Counted from the first letter of the stretch, positions 1 through 6,766 are shown. The stretch is 6,921 nt of DNA from Bacillota bacterium (GCA_023415235.1 JAEZLP010000057.1:1-6921); one strand, 5' to 3'. The notes: a model not told the origin generated them from the letters alone. Numbers and translations are program-made.

Positions 1-33
1 AATCCTTCATATGCTCAAGAGTTTTCCCCAACT

Positions 34-69
34 AAAAAACCGGCGGTCAGCCGCAAGGCCGTCCGCCGG
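34..69 (-). terminator. Rho-independent terminator, minus strand
   Basis: A 7-bp GC-only stem (40-46 with 63-69) is extended by inner pairs and closed by a GCAA tetraloop. On the minus strand it is followed directly by six T residues (34-39). The plus-strand side is A-rich, so it works only for leftward transcription. The nearest leftward gene is ruvX, whose stop is about 300 bases away at 369, with the small plus-strand gene in between. It could therefore end the ruvX transcript after a long 3' tail. Confidence 0.8.
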
Positions 70-170
70 AAAAATACATCCATATTTTATTCTATTTTGG
101 ATCCACCCCAATTATTGACGCAGAACCGTTTTATTCAAGCTTTTATTACTTTTTAATATTTTTTATTCTC

Positions 171-194
171 CCTCATACACTGTATGGAGGTGAT
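171..194 (+). promoter_or_regulatory. RBS hairpin ahead of the small DUF6774-like gene
   Basis: The ribosome binding site GGAGGTGAT (187 onward) is a near-perfect anti-16S match, 8 nt before the ATG at 199. The bases just upstream can fold back on it: 174-178 pair with 182-186 around the loop ACU, and 171-173 pair with 188-190, leaving G187 bulged. Most of the GGAGG core would then be in a stem. The pairing is seen directly; any role in limiting translation is inference. A TTGACG (115-120) further upstream could be a -35 box, but no good -10 sits at the right distance. Confidence 0.45.
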
Positions 195-198
195 TTCA

Positions 199-360
199 AT
201 GAATTCAACTGAGCTGGTATCCGTAATAACCGCTCTCGCCATTGCGATTGCAAAGCGCACGCCGGACGATGACGAACTTGAATTGCTGGCAGCCTCCTTA
301 ACCCAACTTGGCGACACCTTAAGCACGATTGCTGCCAAACGCGCATTCAAAGAAAATTAA
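199..360 (+). CDS. Small DUF6774-like protein, 53 aa
   Basis: This 53-residue reading frame starts at an ATG preceded by a strong GGAGGTGAT ribosome binding site and ends at TAA. The protein has a hydrophobic N-terminal helix (residues 5-18, LVSVITALAIAIAK), a short acidic turn (TPDDDELE), and a second amphipathic helix containing LAASLTQLGDTLSTIAAKRA. The two-helix layout and the TQLGDTL-TIAA pattern match my recollection of the DUF6774 family of small clostridial proteins, whose function is unknown. No signal peptide cleavage site, cysteine or catalytic motif is visible. The hydrophobic stretch is short for a membrane span, so peripheral membrane association or a helical hairpin that oligomerises is equally possible. 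It converges with ruvX, 8 bases apart at the stops. Coding status is supported by the RBS and family resemblance; the function is unknown. Confidence 0.78.
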   Translation: MNSTELVSVITALAIAIAKRTPDDDELELLAASLTQLGDTLSTIAAKRAFKEN

Positions 361-368
361 AATCCCTT

Positions 369-824
369 TCACTCATCTTCCTGCTTGTCTCTCATATTTC
401 TGAGCCGGTCCAGATATCCCTGGAGTATTAAGACTGCCGCTTGTTTGTCGATCACGTCTTTTCGTTTTTTTCGGCTGACATCTGCTTCGATCAATACCTT
501 TTCAGCCATAAGAGTCGTAAAACGTTCATCCTGCCAGACGATGGGTATCTGGCTCAAACCGGTGCTCCGCATTTTATTCTCAAGCATCTCTTTGAATTCG
601 TACACCTTTTCTGTCTGAATGCTGTCGGAACCGTTCAGGTTTTTTGGAAGTCCGATCACTACGGTATCGCAACCGTACTCCTTGATCAGATCCATCACTT
701 TGCCGGTATCCTTGCGGATTCCGATCCTCTCAATTGTCATAAGTCCCTGGGCTGTGATCATTAGATCGTCGCTCAGCGCCACGCCGATGGTTTTGTCACC
801 TACATCCAATGCAATTATCTTCAT
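369..824 (-). CDS. ruvX: RuvX/YqgF putative pre-16S rRNA nuclease / Holliday junction resolvase-like protein
   Basis: The 151-residue protein has the RNase H-like fold signature of the YqgF family. Motifs are ALDVGDKTIGVALSD at residues 5-19 (catalytic Asp7), VVIGLPKNLNGS at 55-66, the WQDERFTT motif at 97-104 (acidic D99/E100), and DVIDKQAAVLILQGYLD at 123-139 (Asp126 as third acidic residue). The length is typical of the family. In Escherichia coli YqgF is essential and processes the 5' end of 16S rRNA; resolvase activity is inferred from the fold. The start is placed at MKIIALDVG, with AAGGAAG upstream. The frame stays open 29 residues further upstream, but that extension carries no family sequence. 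A TATAAT at 841-846 lies very close to the RBS and would give an unusually short leader, so transcription from ireB or from further upstream is more likely. alaS-ireB-ruvX is the usual Firmicutes order. Confidence 0.93.
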   Translation of the reverse strand: MKIIALDVGDKTIGVALSDDLMITAQGLMTIERIGIRKDTGKVMDLIKEYGCDTVVIGLPKNLNGSDSIQTEKVYEFKEMLENKMRSTGLSQIPIVWQDERFTTLMAEKVLIEADVSRKKRKDVIDKQAAVLILQGYLDRLRNMRDKQEDE

Positions 825-852
825 ATGATAAACTTCCTTTATTATAAAAATT

Positions 853-898
853 ATCAGGATTGATTCAGCAAAATCAGGATTTGCTTTTCTCAGCAAAA
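853..898. repeat. Imperfect tandem repeat in the ruvX leader
   Basis: Two adjacent units share ATCAGGATT (853-861 and 873-881) and TCAGCAAAA (865-873 and 890-898). The second unit has a few bases more between the shared words. The repeat lies in the non-coding stretch between the ireB stop and the ruvX start. It also forms a small hairpin on the minus strand (TTTGCT/AGCAAA). It could be a remnant duplication or a binding site; nothing in the sequence decides between them. Confidence 0.4.
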
Positions 899-943
899 AT
901 TCCACCGACAATTCGATAGAACCCGGTGAAATAGAAATAGGAA

Positions 944-980
944 AAGCGGACTTGAAAAGCCCGCCTCCGCTTATTTTTTT
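944..980. terminator. Hairpin between ireB and ruvX, terminator-like on both strands
   Basis: AAGCGGA (944-950) pairs with TCCGCTT (966-972). On the plus strand the stem is followed by A and seven T residues (974-980), a good terminator for rightward, ruvX-antisense transcription. Those T residues are also the AAA AAA lysine codons that end ireB, so part of the signal may be coincidental. On the minus strand an alternative 8-bp stem (946-953 with 957-964, one G-U pair) closes on a 3-base loop and is followed only by TTTTCCTATTTC. That makes it a weaker terminator or attenuator after ireB, probably leaving some readthrough into ruvX. Confidence 0.55.
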
Positions 981-1219
981 AGAAATGCTCTGAGCAACTC
1001 TTCCACCAGGTCATCTCGTTCAATATGCCTGATGATGTTTCGTGCATTGTTATGCCCTGTAATATAAGAAGGGTCTCCTGACAGAATGTACCCAACCATC
1101 TGATCGATCGCATTATAGCCTTTTTCTTCTAAAGCATTATAAACAGTTCTCAGGATTTCCTCTGTTGTTTGTTGCTCTCCCTTTTCTGGGCTATTGAATA
1201 AAATCGTATTTCTGTCCAT
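971..1219 (-). CDS. ireB: IreB family regulatory phosphoprotein (UPF0297/YrzL)
   Basis: This 82-residue protein matches the IreB/YrzL family across its whole length. It has an N-terminal MDRNTILFN stretch, a short polar linker (10-19), and the strongly conserved block VYNALEEKGYNAIDQMVGYI, continuing into LSGDPSYITGH, and then IERDDLVEELL. In Enterococcus faecalis IreB is a substrate of the PASTA-domain kinase IreK, is phosphorylated on N-terminal threonines, and acts negatively in cephalosporin resistance. Thr5 is the corresponding candidate here. The ATG at 1219 is preferred because AGAAGGTGA sits at normal spacing. An in-frame GTG at 1228 would add three residues but overlaps that ribosome binding site. 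It follows alaS by about 98 bases and has its own promoter; a hairpin lies after its stop. No kinase or phosphatase partner is present in the window. Confidence 0.93.
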   Translation of the reverse strand: MDRNTILFNSPEKGEQQTTEEILRTVYNALEEKGYNAIDQMVGYILSGDPSYITGHNNARNIIRHIERDDLVEELLRAFLKK

Positions 1220-1244
1220 TCTGCTCACCTTCTTTCTTTAGGTT

Positions 1245-1274
1245 ATTATAACAAATGCTGTATATCTTAAACAA
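1245..1274 (-). promoter_or_regulatory. ireB promoter, extended -10
   Basis: On the minus strand a perfect TATAAT (1245-1250) is preceded by TGT (1251-1253), making an extended -10 element. A TTGTTT (1269-1274) lies 18 bases upstream as -35. Transcription would start near 1238, about 20 bases before the ireB ATG. No convincing alaS terminator is visible between 1275 and 1317, so ireB probably also receives readthrough from alaS. Confidence 0.75.
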
Positions 1275-1317
1275 GAAGTTTTGTGATTTTTAATATTGTT
1301 GTAATAATCTACCAAGA

Positions 1318-3939
1318 TCAGATCAGCGTCTCGGCCAGCTCCAGAGCTTCTTTGGTTCTGGATGGGTCCTTAGCGCCGGCCTGAGCCATGTCGGCCTTGC
1401 CTCCCCCGCCACCGCCTGCAGCGGCTGCAATCTGCTTGATCATATTTCCTGCATGATAGCCCTTCTCAAGGAGATCATCGGATACGGAAACCATAAATGT
1501 TACTTTTCCATTGTTTTCCGTAGCAAATACGATGATGACGCCCTTGTGTTCCGCTTTGATTTCATCGGATAGGGTTCTCAGATCGTTGATATCATAATCC
1601 TTGAAGGAGTTGACGATCAGGCGGACGCCTTTGATTTCCTTTGCATTGGCAATCAAATCGTTCAAACCGGAGCTGATAGACTGTTTTTTCAGCTCTTCCA
1701 GCTCCTTTTTCACCGCCTTCAACTCCTCATTCATGGTCGAAATACGGTTCAGCAAGCCGGAAGCATTTGATTTAAGCACATCGGCGGCGGCATGGATCAA
1801 TTCCTCCTCCGCTCTGAGCTTTTTATACAATCCCGCGCCCGTGATTGCTTCAATTCTTCTGACTCCCGCCGCTACTCCGTTTTCACTGAGGATACGGAAC
1901 GCTCCGATTTGTCCGGAGTTTGTCAGGTGGGTTCCGCCGCACAGCTCCGTACTGTAGTCGCCAACAGAAACGACACGGACCTTTTCACCGTACTTCTCGC
2001 CGAACAACGCGGTTGCTCCGGATTTCATAGCATCCTCAATGGACATTACTTCGGTGTTCACCGGCAGGAAAAGATCAATCTTTTCATTGACAATGGTTTC
2101 GATCTTCTGAAGATCATCCTTAGAAATGGCTTCAAAGTGAGTAAAGTCAAATCGGAGACCTTCCGGGGACACGCTGGAACCCGCCTGCTCCACATGATTC
2201 CCAAGCACTTCTCTCAATGCCTTGTGAAGAATATGGGTTGCCGTATGATTTCTGGCGGTATTGTTTCTCTCCGAAGCGGTTACCTGGGCGGTTACTGCTT
2301 CGCCCTTTTCGATCGCACCGTTGTCTACCGTGATCTTATGCGCAAAGATATCCTTTATTTTTGTTACGGACAGCACGCTGGCGCTTCCGTTTTCGCCCCG
2401 GATGATGCCGGTATCGCTTGTCTGACCGCCGCTTTCCGCATAGAACGGCGTACGATCGAGAAGCAGGATACCCGTGGCTCCTTCCGACAGCGTATTGACA
2501 GGCTGCTTGTCCAGGAAAAGGCCTTTTACTGACGCTTTTAATGTCACGGTCTCATAGCCGGCAAAAATAGTCGGTTCCTGATCCATAAACAGGACCGCGT
2601 CGTCGGACCAGCCTTCGTCGTCATCTGCCTTACGGGCGGCTCTTGCCTGTTCTTTCTGATGGAGCATATGATCGTTAAAGCCGTCCACATCCGCTGTGCA
2701 GCCGTTTTCATCCAATATTTCCTGGGTCAGTTCCAACGGGAAGCCGTAGGTGTCGTACAGCTTGAATACCTTATCGCCGGACAGCACGGTTTTACCGGAA
2801 TCCTGCAGTTCCTTCACATATTCGTGAATGATCGCAGTGCCCTGATCGATGGTAGCGCTGAATTTTTCTTCTTCCACGGTCAGGATTTTATGAATATATT
2901 CTTTTCTTTCCTCAAGCTCAGGATAGGCGGAACCGGAAACCTCGATCACCTTTTTTGACAGATCAGCGAGGAAGGATCCCTGGATTCCCAGCAGCTTTCC
3001 ATGTCTTGCGGCTCTTCTGAGAAGCCGGCGAAGCACGTATCCCCTGCCCTCGTTGCTGGGCAGGATACCGTCCGCGATCATAAAGGTAACAGATCGGATA
3101 TGATCCGTAATGATACGGATGGATACGTCGGTTTTTGCAGCGCCCTCCTGATAAGGAATGCCGCAAAGATCAACGATGGCATTTAAAATATACTGAATGG
3201 TGTCCACATTGAAGATGGAGTCCACATCCTGCATAATGCAGGCCAGACGCTCCAGACCCATGCCCGTATCGATGTTGGGGTGGGTAAGGGGCGTGTAATT
3301 TCCGGCTTCATCACGGTTGAACTGTGTGAAAACGTGGTTCCAAAACTCGACATACCGGTCGCATTCGCAGCCGGGCTTGCAGTCGGGGCTTCCGCAGCCG
3401 TACTTTTCTCCCCTGTCGTAATAGATTTCCGAACAGGGTCCACAGGGGCCTGTTCCGATTTCCCAGAAATTATCATCCTTACCCAGAGGGACAATCCTTT
3501 CCTCCGGAAGTCCGATGACATTTTTCCAGATATCATAAGCCTCCTGATCTTCTTCATAAACGCTGGCCCAGAGTCTGTCTTCCGGCATTTTCAACACCTT
3601 GGTGATGAATTCCCATCCCCAGGTGAGGGATTCCACCTTAAAGTAGTCTCCGAAGGAGAAGCTACCCAGCATTTCAAAAAATGTGCCGTGTCTGGCCGTA
3701 TATCCGACATTTTCAATATCGCCGGTACGAATACACTTCTGGCAGGTAGTCATTCGCTTGCTGGGGGGTGTTTCCAAGCCTGCAAAATAAGGTTTTAAAG
3801 GGGCCATCCCGGAATTGATTATGAGAAGGCTCTTATCTTTTTCGGGAATCAGTGAAAAGCTTTTTCTTGCGTAATGATCCTTACTCTGATAGAATTCCTG
3901 GAACATGCTCCGCAATTCATTCAATCCTATTTTTTCCAT
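1318..3939 (-). CDS. alaS: Alanyl-tRNA synthetase, full length
   Basis: This 873-residue cytoplasmic class II synthetase charges tRNA-Ala with alanine and hydrolyses mischarged Ser/Gly-tRNA-Ala. The length is normal for the family (about 875). The N-terminal catalytic core includes TTCQKCIRTGDIENVG (64-79), the motif 2 region RHGTFFEMLGSFSFGDYFK (83-101), GTGPCGPCSEIYYD (162-175) and motif 3 GMGLERL (226-232). A Cys-rich insertion (C182, C187, C191, C193) is of the kind seen in clostridial enzymes. The tRNA recognition region includes DHIRSVTFMIADGILPSNEG (279-298). The editing domain has the metal ligands H565 and H569 (HTATH) with C667 and H671 (CGGTH). A coiled region (about 732-755) leads to the C-terminal C-Ala domain with its glycine-rich GGGGGGKADMAQAGA (842-856). 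All key residues are intact. It lies 3 nt after the diguanylate cyclase stop. Confidence 0.98.
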   Translation of the reverse strand: MEKIGLNELRSMFQEFYQSKDHYARKSFSLIPEKDKSLLIINSGMAPLKPYFAGLETPPSKRMTTCQKCIRTGDIENVGYTARHGTFFEMLGSFSFGDYFKVESLTWGWEFITKVLKMPEDRLWASVYEEDQEAYDIWKNVIGLPEERIVPLGKDDNFWEIGTGPCGPCSEIYYDRGEKYGCGSPDCKPGCECDRYVEFWNHVFTQFNRDEAGNYTPLTHPNIDTGMGLERLACIMQDVDSIFNVDTIQYILNAIVDLCGIPYQEGAAKTDVSIRIITDHIRSVTFMIADGILPSNEGRGYVLRRLLRRAARHGKLLGIQGSFLADLSKKVIEVSGSAYPELEERKEYIHKILTVEEEKFSATIDQGTAIIHEYVKELQDSGKTVLSGDKVFKLYDTYGFPLELTQEILDENGCTADVDGFNDHMLHQKEQARAARKADDDEGWSDDAVLFMDQEPTIFAGYETVTLKASVKGLFLDKQPVNTLSEGATGILLLDRTPFYAESGGQTSDTGIIRGENGSASVLSVTKIKDIFAHKITVDNGAIEKGEAVTAQVTASERNNTARNHTATHILHKALREVLGNHVEQAGSSVSPEGLRFDFTHFEAISKDDLQKIETIVNEKIDLFLPVNTEVMSIEDAMKSGATALFGEKYGEKVRVVSVGDYSTELCGGTHLTNSGQIGAFRILSENGVAAGVRRIEAITGAGLYKKLRAEEELIHAAADVLKSNASGLLNRISTMNEELKAVKKELEELKKQSISSGLNDLIANAKEIKGVRLIVNSFKDYDINDLRTLSDEIKAEHKGVIIVFATENNGKVTFMVSVSDDLLEKGYHAGNMIKQIAAAAGGGGGGKADMAQAGAKDPSRTKEALELAETLI

Positions 3940-3952
3940 TCATTATCCTCCT
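3940..3952 (-). promoter_or_regulatory. alaS ribosome binding site inside the upstream gene
   Basis: On the minus strand AGGAGG (3947-3952) lies 7 nt before the alaS ATG and overlaps the last two glycine codons (GGA GGA) of the cyclase gene. The cyclase TAA lies between this site and the alaS ATG, so ribosomes ending the cyclase stop on top of the alaS initiation site. This is a classic arrangement for translational coupling. No T-box signature (conserved TGGNACCGCG) is seen here. Confidence 0.8.
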
Positions 3953-5556
3953 GTTGTAGTCCTTTCTATTTCTATTACCTTTTCTTTTTTCGAAACGATA
4001 AGCTTACGATCGAATCTTTGAGAGGCTTTTTCTTTTTCTAAATAGTTATCGTAGATACAATAAGTACCTTTTCCATGTTTCTTGGCATAATACATTGCGC
4101 GGTCTGCTTTCTGGTACAAGCCCCTGAAATTATCGGCATGGTCGGGATAAATCGCAATGCCGATGCTGCCGCTCAGCCGAAGACCGGACCCTTCCACAAT
4201 CTCGGTCGCCTCGAACGCCCGGCATATTTCAGCAGCTTTCTGCTGAATTGCCTGATCCTGGGGTACGTTTTTCAGGAGTACCATGAACTCGTCTCCGCCG
4301 ATTCTGCCCTTGATGTCTGTCGTTCTCAAGCAATGATCGATTCCATCCGCAGCGTCTGTAATCGTTTTGTCGCCGTAGAAATGCCCCAGTTCATCGTTGA
4401 TTTTCTTAAAATCATCCATATCGATGATGAATAATGCATGTCTTCCATCCTTGCCCTCGTTGGCGAGATAGTCGCCGATGGCGAGCTCGCTGGTTACTTT
4501 ATTGTATAATCCAGTGAGCAGATCATTTTCCGCTTTTGACTGAAGCAGCGCATTCTTTATTTTCAGTCTCTCATTCAGCCTCTCCAATTCCACTCTGTTT
4601 CTTTCCGTAATGACACGGTAATTCACCTGACGCCAGACAATAAAAAGAATCAGAATGACAAAGAGGATGATTACGCGGAGAGCAAGCATGATGGTCGGAT
4701 TCTTTATGGAAAGCATCTGAAAGTTGATTACGGTTTCGGGAGCCGTGGAGATCAGATACCAGTCCATCACTCCGATTGGCATATAACAGAAAATATTTGA
4801 CCTTCCGTTTTCTATGTATGATACAACTCCGGATTTCCGGTCCATAAAGTCTGAAATGATACGGCTCTCCTCCCCTTCCCTGGGGAATGATACATCGCCA
4901 AGGAAGTGGTACAAACTCTGATACTGATGAAACACCGATGATTTCGATGAAAGTATAAAATCTCCGCTTCGGTCTATAATCTGATATTCCCTGCCGCTGC
5001 CGGCGCCTGCATAATCCAGGATATTATTGATGTAGTTGGAATAATACAAACCGGAGACTTTTCCGATTGTTTGCCCCTCCTGAATGATCGGGGATTCCAG
5101 GGCGATCATGTCCCTGCTGAACAGGGCGTTTTTATAAATCACTTCGATCCTTTTGCTTTTCTTTGCGTTTCCTCTCAAGTACTGGGGATGCCCGGTATCG
5201 ATCTCGGCCCCGTTGCTGGTATAGTGTTCCCCGTTACTTAGCTTAACCATCAGCGTAGTGAAGGGCAGCTCCTTGCCGGCTTTTTCCAGAAGCAATCTTG
5301 CCTCGGTACTGTCAATGTGTTCCACACTGGAGAATAAGCTTGACAGCGCATAAACCGTATCAAGGTCCCCCTGTATTTTTTCGCGGATCATGATGGCGTT
5401 GGTTCTGGTGTTCTGCATCAGATACTCTTCTTCCGCGGTTTTCGTGCTTTTTGTAATTATGGAATAAAAATCGTATAAAAATACCATAAGGATTGCGGCG
5501 ATCATAAAAAATAAAATAATAGCAATCCATTTGCCTGATCTTTCTATTGTTATCAT
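3943..5556 (-). CDS. Membrane-bound diguanylate cyclase (Cache-like sensor plus GGDEF)
   Basis: The 537-residue protein probably makes c-di-GMP from two GTP at the inner face of the membrane in response to an external signal. The order is: transmembrane helix 1 (about 10-31), an extracytoplasmic region (about 32-285) sized and patterned like a double Cache sensor, transmembrane helix 2 (about 289-308), a charged coiled-coil linker (about 315-343), and a GGDEF domain (about 344-505). The domain carries DLLTGLYNK (345-353), DMDDFKKINDELGH (379-392) and an intact GGDEF (420-424). An RTTD sequence (411-414) five residues before GGDEF fits the inhibitory I-site, which binds product. No EAL or HD-GYP domain is present. 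A Lys/Glu-rich tail of about 30 residues follows the domain. The ATG start is preceded closely by AGG (spacing 3 to 4 nt), which suggests modest translation. The ligand cannot be deduced. It is translationally coupled to alaS. Confidence 0.93.
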   Translation of the reverse strand: MITIERSGKWIAIILFFMIAAILMVFLYDFYSIITKSTKTAEEEYLMQNTRTNAIMIREKIQGDLDTVYALSSLFSSVEHIDSTEARLLLEKAGKELPFTTLMVKLSNGEHYTSNGAEIDTGHPQYLRGNAKKSKRIEVIYKNALFSRDMIALESPIIQEGQTIGKVSGLYYSNYINNILDYAGAGSGREYQIIDRSGDFILSSKSSVFHQYQSLYHFLGDVSFPREGEESRIISDFMDRKSGVVSYIENGRSNIFCYMPIGVMDWYLISTAPETVINFQMLSIKNPTIMLALRVIILFVILILFIVWRQVNYRVITERNRVELERLNERLKIKNALLQSKAENDLLTGLYNKVTSELAIGDYLANEGKDGRHALFIIDMDDFKKINDELGHFYGDKTITDAADGIDHCLRTTDIKGRIGGDEFMVLLKNVPQDQAIQQKAAEICRAFEATEIVEGSGLRLSGSIGIAIYPDHADNFRGLYQKADRAMYYAKKHGKGTYCIYDNYLEKEKASQRFDRKLIVSKKEKVIEIERTTTGG

Positions 5557-5618
5557 TTTCCTGCCGTTTCTAAACTAGTCCAATATCTATAGTAGACGGA
5601 ATAAATACTGACCGATGT

Positions 5619-5627
5619 ATTATACCA
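5619..5627 (-). promoter_or_regulatory. Cyclase (and alaS) promoter, extended -10
   Basis: On the minus strand TATAAT (5619-5624) is preceded by TGG (5625-5627), an extended -10 element. No recognisable -35 box lies 16-19 bases upstream. Transcription would start near 5612, giving a leader of about 55 nt. That is too short for a T-box or other large riboswitch. This is the only clear promoter upstream of the cyclase-alaS pair. An A/T-rich cyclase 3' end might hide an internal alaS promoter, but none is convincing. Confidence 0.55.
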
Positions 5628-5706
5628 CAAACAAAAATGCTTTTCTACCACCCTTCACGAATCAATTTAACCTTATATGGAATTTACTTTTTCAGTCTAG
5701 CATCAA

Positions 5707-5735
5707 TTCAAACCCAACGGGGAATGTGGTAAAAT
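5707..5735 (+). promoter_or_regulatory. Aldo/keto reductase promoter
   Basis: TTCAAA (5707-5712) is a weak -35 box. It is separated by exactly 17 bases from TAAAAT (5730-5735), which is preceded by TGG and so forms an extended -10. The predicted start near 5742 leaves a leader of roughly 68 nt. No clear operator palindrome is seen between this promoter and the divergent cyclase promoter. Confidence 0.58.
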
Positions 5736-5809
5736 AGGAGCGAGAATATAAGCGAACCGGAAGTCGTGTCACAAAGCAGAAAACCGGTACGGGAAATCGG
5801 AGGACGCAT

Positions 5810-6766
5810 ATGAAAAGAAACACTCTTGGAAATACAGGCTTAAAGGTAACGGAAGTGGGCTTCGGCGTGCTGACCGTCGGGAGATATCAGCTTAATCTGC
5901 CCGTTGAGGAAGGCGCTGCAGTTCTTCGGTATGCATTGGAATGCGGGATTGATTTCCTCGATACGGCGGAATATTATGAAACCTATCCATATATAAAAAA
6001 AGCGCTGCAGGGCACCGGTTACGAGCCTGTCATCGCATCCAAAAGCCTGAGTGGATCCTACTCCGGCATGAAAAACGCTATCGAGGAAGCAAGAATCGCG
6101 CTGGACCGGGACCATATCGAAATCTTTCTCCTCCATGAGGTGCGGAATGATCCGGATTGGTCCGAAAGGGCCGGCGCATGGGAATGCCTGCAGGATGCAA
6201 AGGCAAAAGGTCTGGTAAAGGCTGTCGGATTATCGACCCATCACGTGGATGTGGCCGCAAAAGCTCATCAGATTCCTGAAATCGACGTTCTCTTCCCGCT
6301 GATCAATTTTCGAAGTTTGGGGATCAGAAAAGGCTTCGGGCCGGGTACCCGGGAAGAGATGGCTGAGGAGATCAAAAAGGCTGCAAATGCGGGCAAAGGC
6401 GTTTTCGCAATGAAGGTGTTCGGCGGCGGCAATCTGACCGGGCATTACCTGGAAGCAATCGAATATGTTCGCAGGCTGGAGGGAATCTCCTCCATGATGA
6501 TCGGCTTTGGCTTCCATCATGAAATTGACAGGATTCTCGAGGTTATGAACGGTACCATTGACCCGGCTTACGTGCCGGATCTTTCCCGAAAAAGGATCCG
6601 TATCGACCAAGGCGACTGTGAGAGCTGCGGCGCATGTATCGAGCGATGCCCCAATCATGCGATCTTCCGGAATCAAAATGGCCTGGCAGAAGTGGATCAC
6701 AGTATCTGTCTGACATGCGGCTACTGCGCTCCCGTATGTCCGGTGAGAGCGATTATCATGTTTTAG
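5810..6766 (+). CDS. Aldo/keto reductase with C-terminal 2x[4Fe-4S] ferredoxin domain
   Basis: The 318-residue protein joins an aldo/keto reductase TIM barrel (about 1-250) to a bacterial ferredoxin module (about 262-318). The start MKRNTLGNTGLKVTEVGFG is the usual AKR opening, with GGAGG 8 nt upstream. The catalytic tetrad is visible as D51 and Y56 (DTAEYY), K78 (ASKS) and H109 (LLHE). VKAVGLSTH (136-144) is the conserved barrel strand. The barrel is shorter than in many AKRs. The ferredoxin part has two complete CxxCxxCxxxCP sets: C270, C273, C276, C280 and C300, C303, C306, C310. This AKR-ferredoxin architecture is common in anaerobic bacteria and archaea. It suggests electron exchange between NAD(P)H or a carbonyl/alcohol substrate and a low-potential carrier, but the substrate is not known. 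No signal peptide is seen, so it is cytoplasmic. It appears monocistronic, diverging from the cyclase and ending at a hairpin. Confidence 0.93.
   Translation: MKRNTLGNTGLKVTEVGFGVLTVGRYQLNLPVEEGAAVLRYALECGIDFLDTAEYYETYPYIKKALQGTGYEPVIASKSLSGSYSGMKNAIEEARIALDRDHIEIFLLHEVRNDPDWSERAGAWECLQDAKAKGLVKAVGLSTHHVDVAAKAHQIPEIDVLFPLINFRSLGIRKGFGPGTREEMAEEIKKAANAGKGVFAMKVFGGGNLTGHYLEAIEYVRRLEGISSMMIGFGFHHEIDRILEVMNGTIDPAYVPDLSRKRIRIDQGDCESCGACIERCPNHAIFRNQNGLAEVDHSICLTCGYCAPVCPVRAIIMF

Noticed and set aside
153..350. 65-residue minus-strand frame opposite the small gene
   Set aside because: Low-complexity serine run, no RBS, and antisense to a better-supported gene with a strong RBS.
841..846. TATAAT as the main ruvX promoter
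   Set aside because: It is only 17 bases from the start codon, so the transcript would begin in or next to the RBS, and no good -35 is at proper spacing.
825..911. 29-residue N-terminal extension of RuvX (start at 911)
   Set aside because: The family begins at MKIIALDVG; an AAGGAAG RBS precedes the ATG at 824, and the extension covers the tandem repeat and has no family sequence.
1220..1228. GTG start of ireB three codons upstream
   Set aside because: The GTG overlaps the GGTG part of the ribosome binding site that serves the ATG at 1219, and the family starts near MDRNT.
1792..2532. 246-residue plus-strand frame within alaS
   Set aside because: It lies wholly antisense to alaS, which has full-length, motif-rich homology; no RBS or family pattern is seen.
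3280..3798. 172-residue plus-strand frame within alaS
   Set aside because: Antisense shadow of the alaS catalytic core, with no supporting signals.
5557..5620. T-box or riboswitch in the cyclase-alaS leader
   Set aside because: The leader is only about 55 nt and lacks the conserved TGGNACCGCG sequence and any large stem.
6230..6700. 156-residue minus-strand frame within the aldo/keto reductase
   Set aside because: Antisense shadow of a gene with an intact catalytic tetrad and two ferredoxin motifs.
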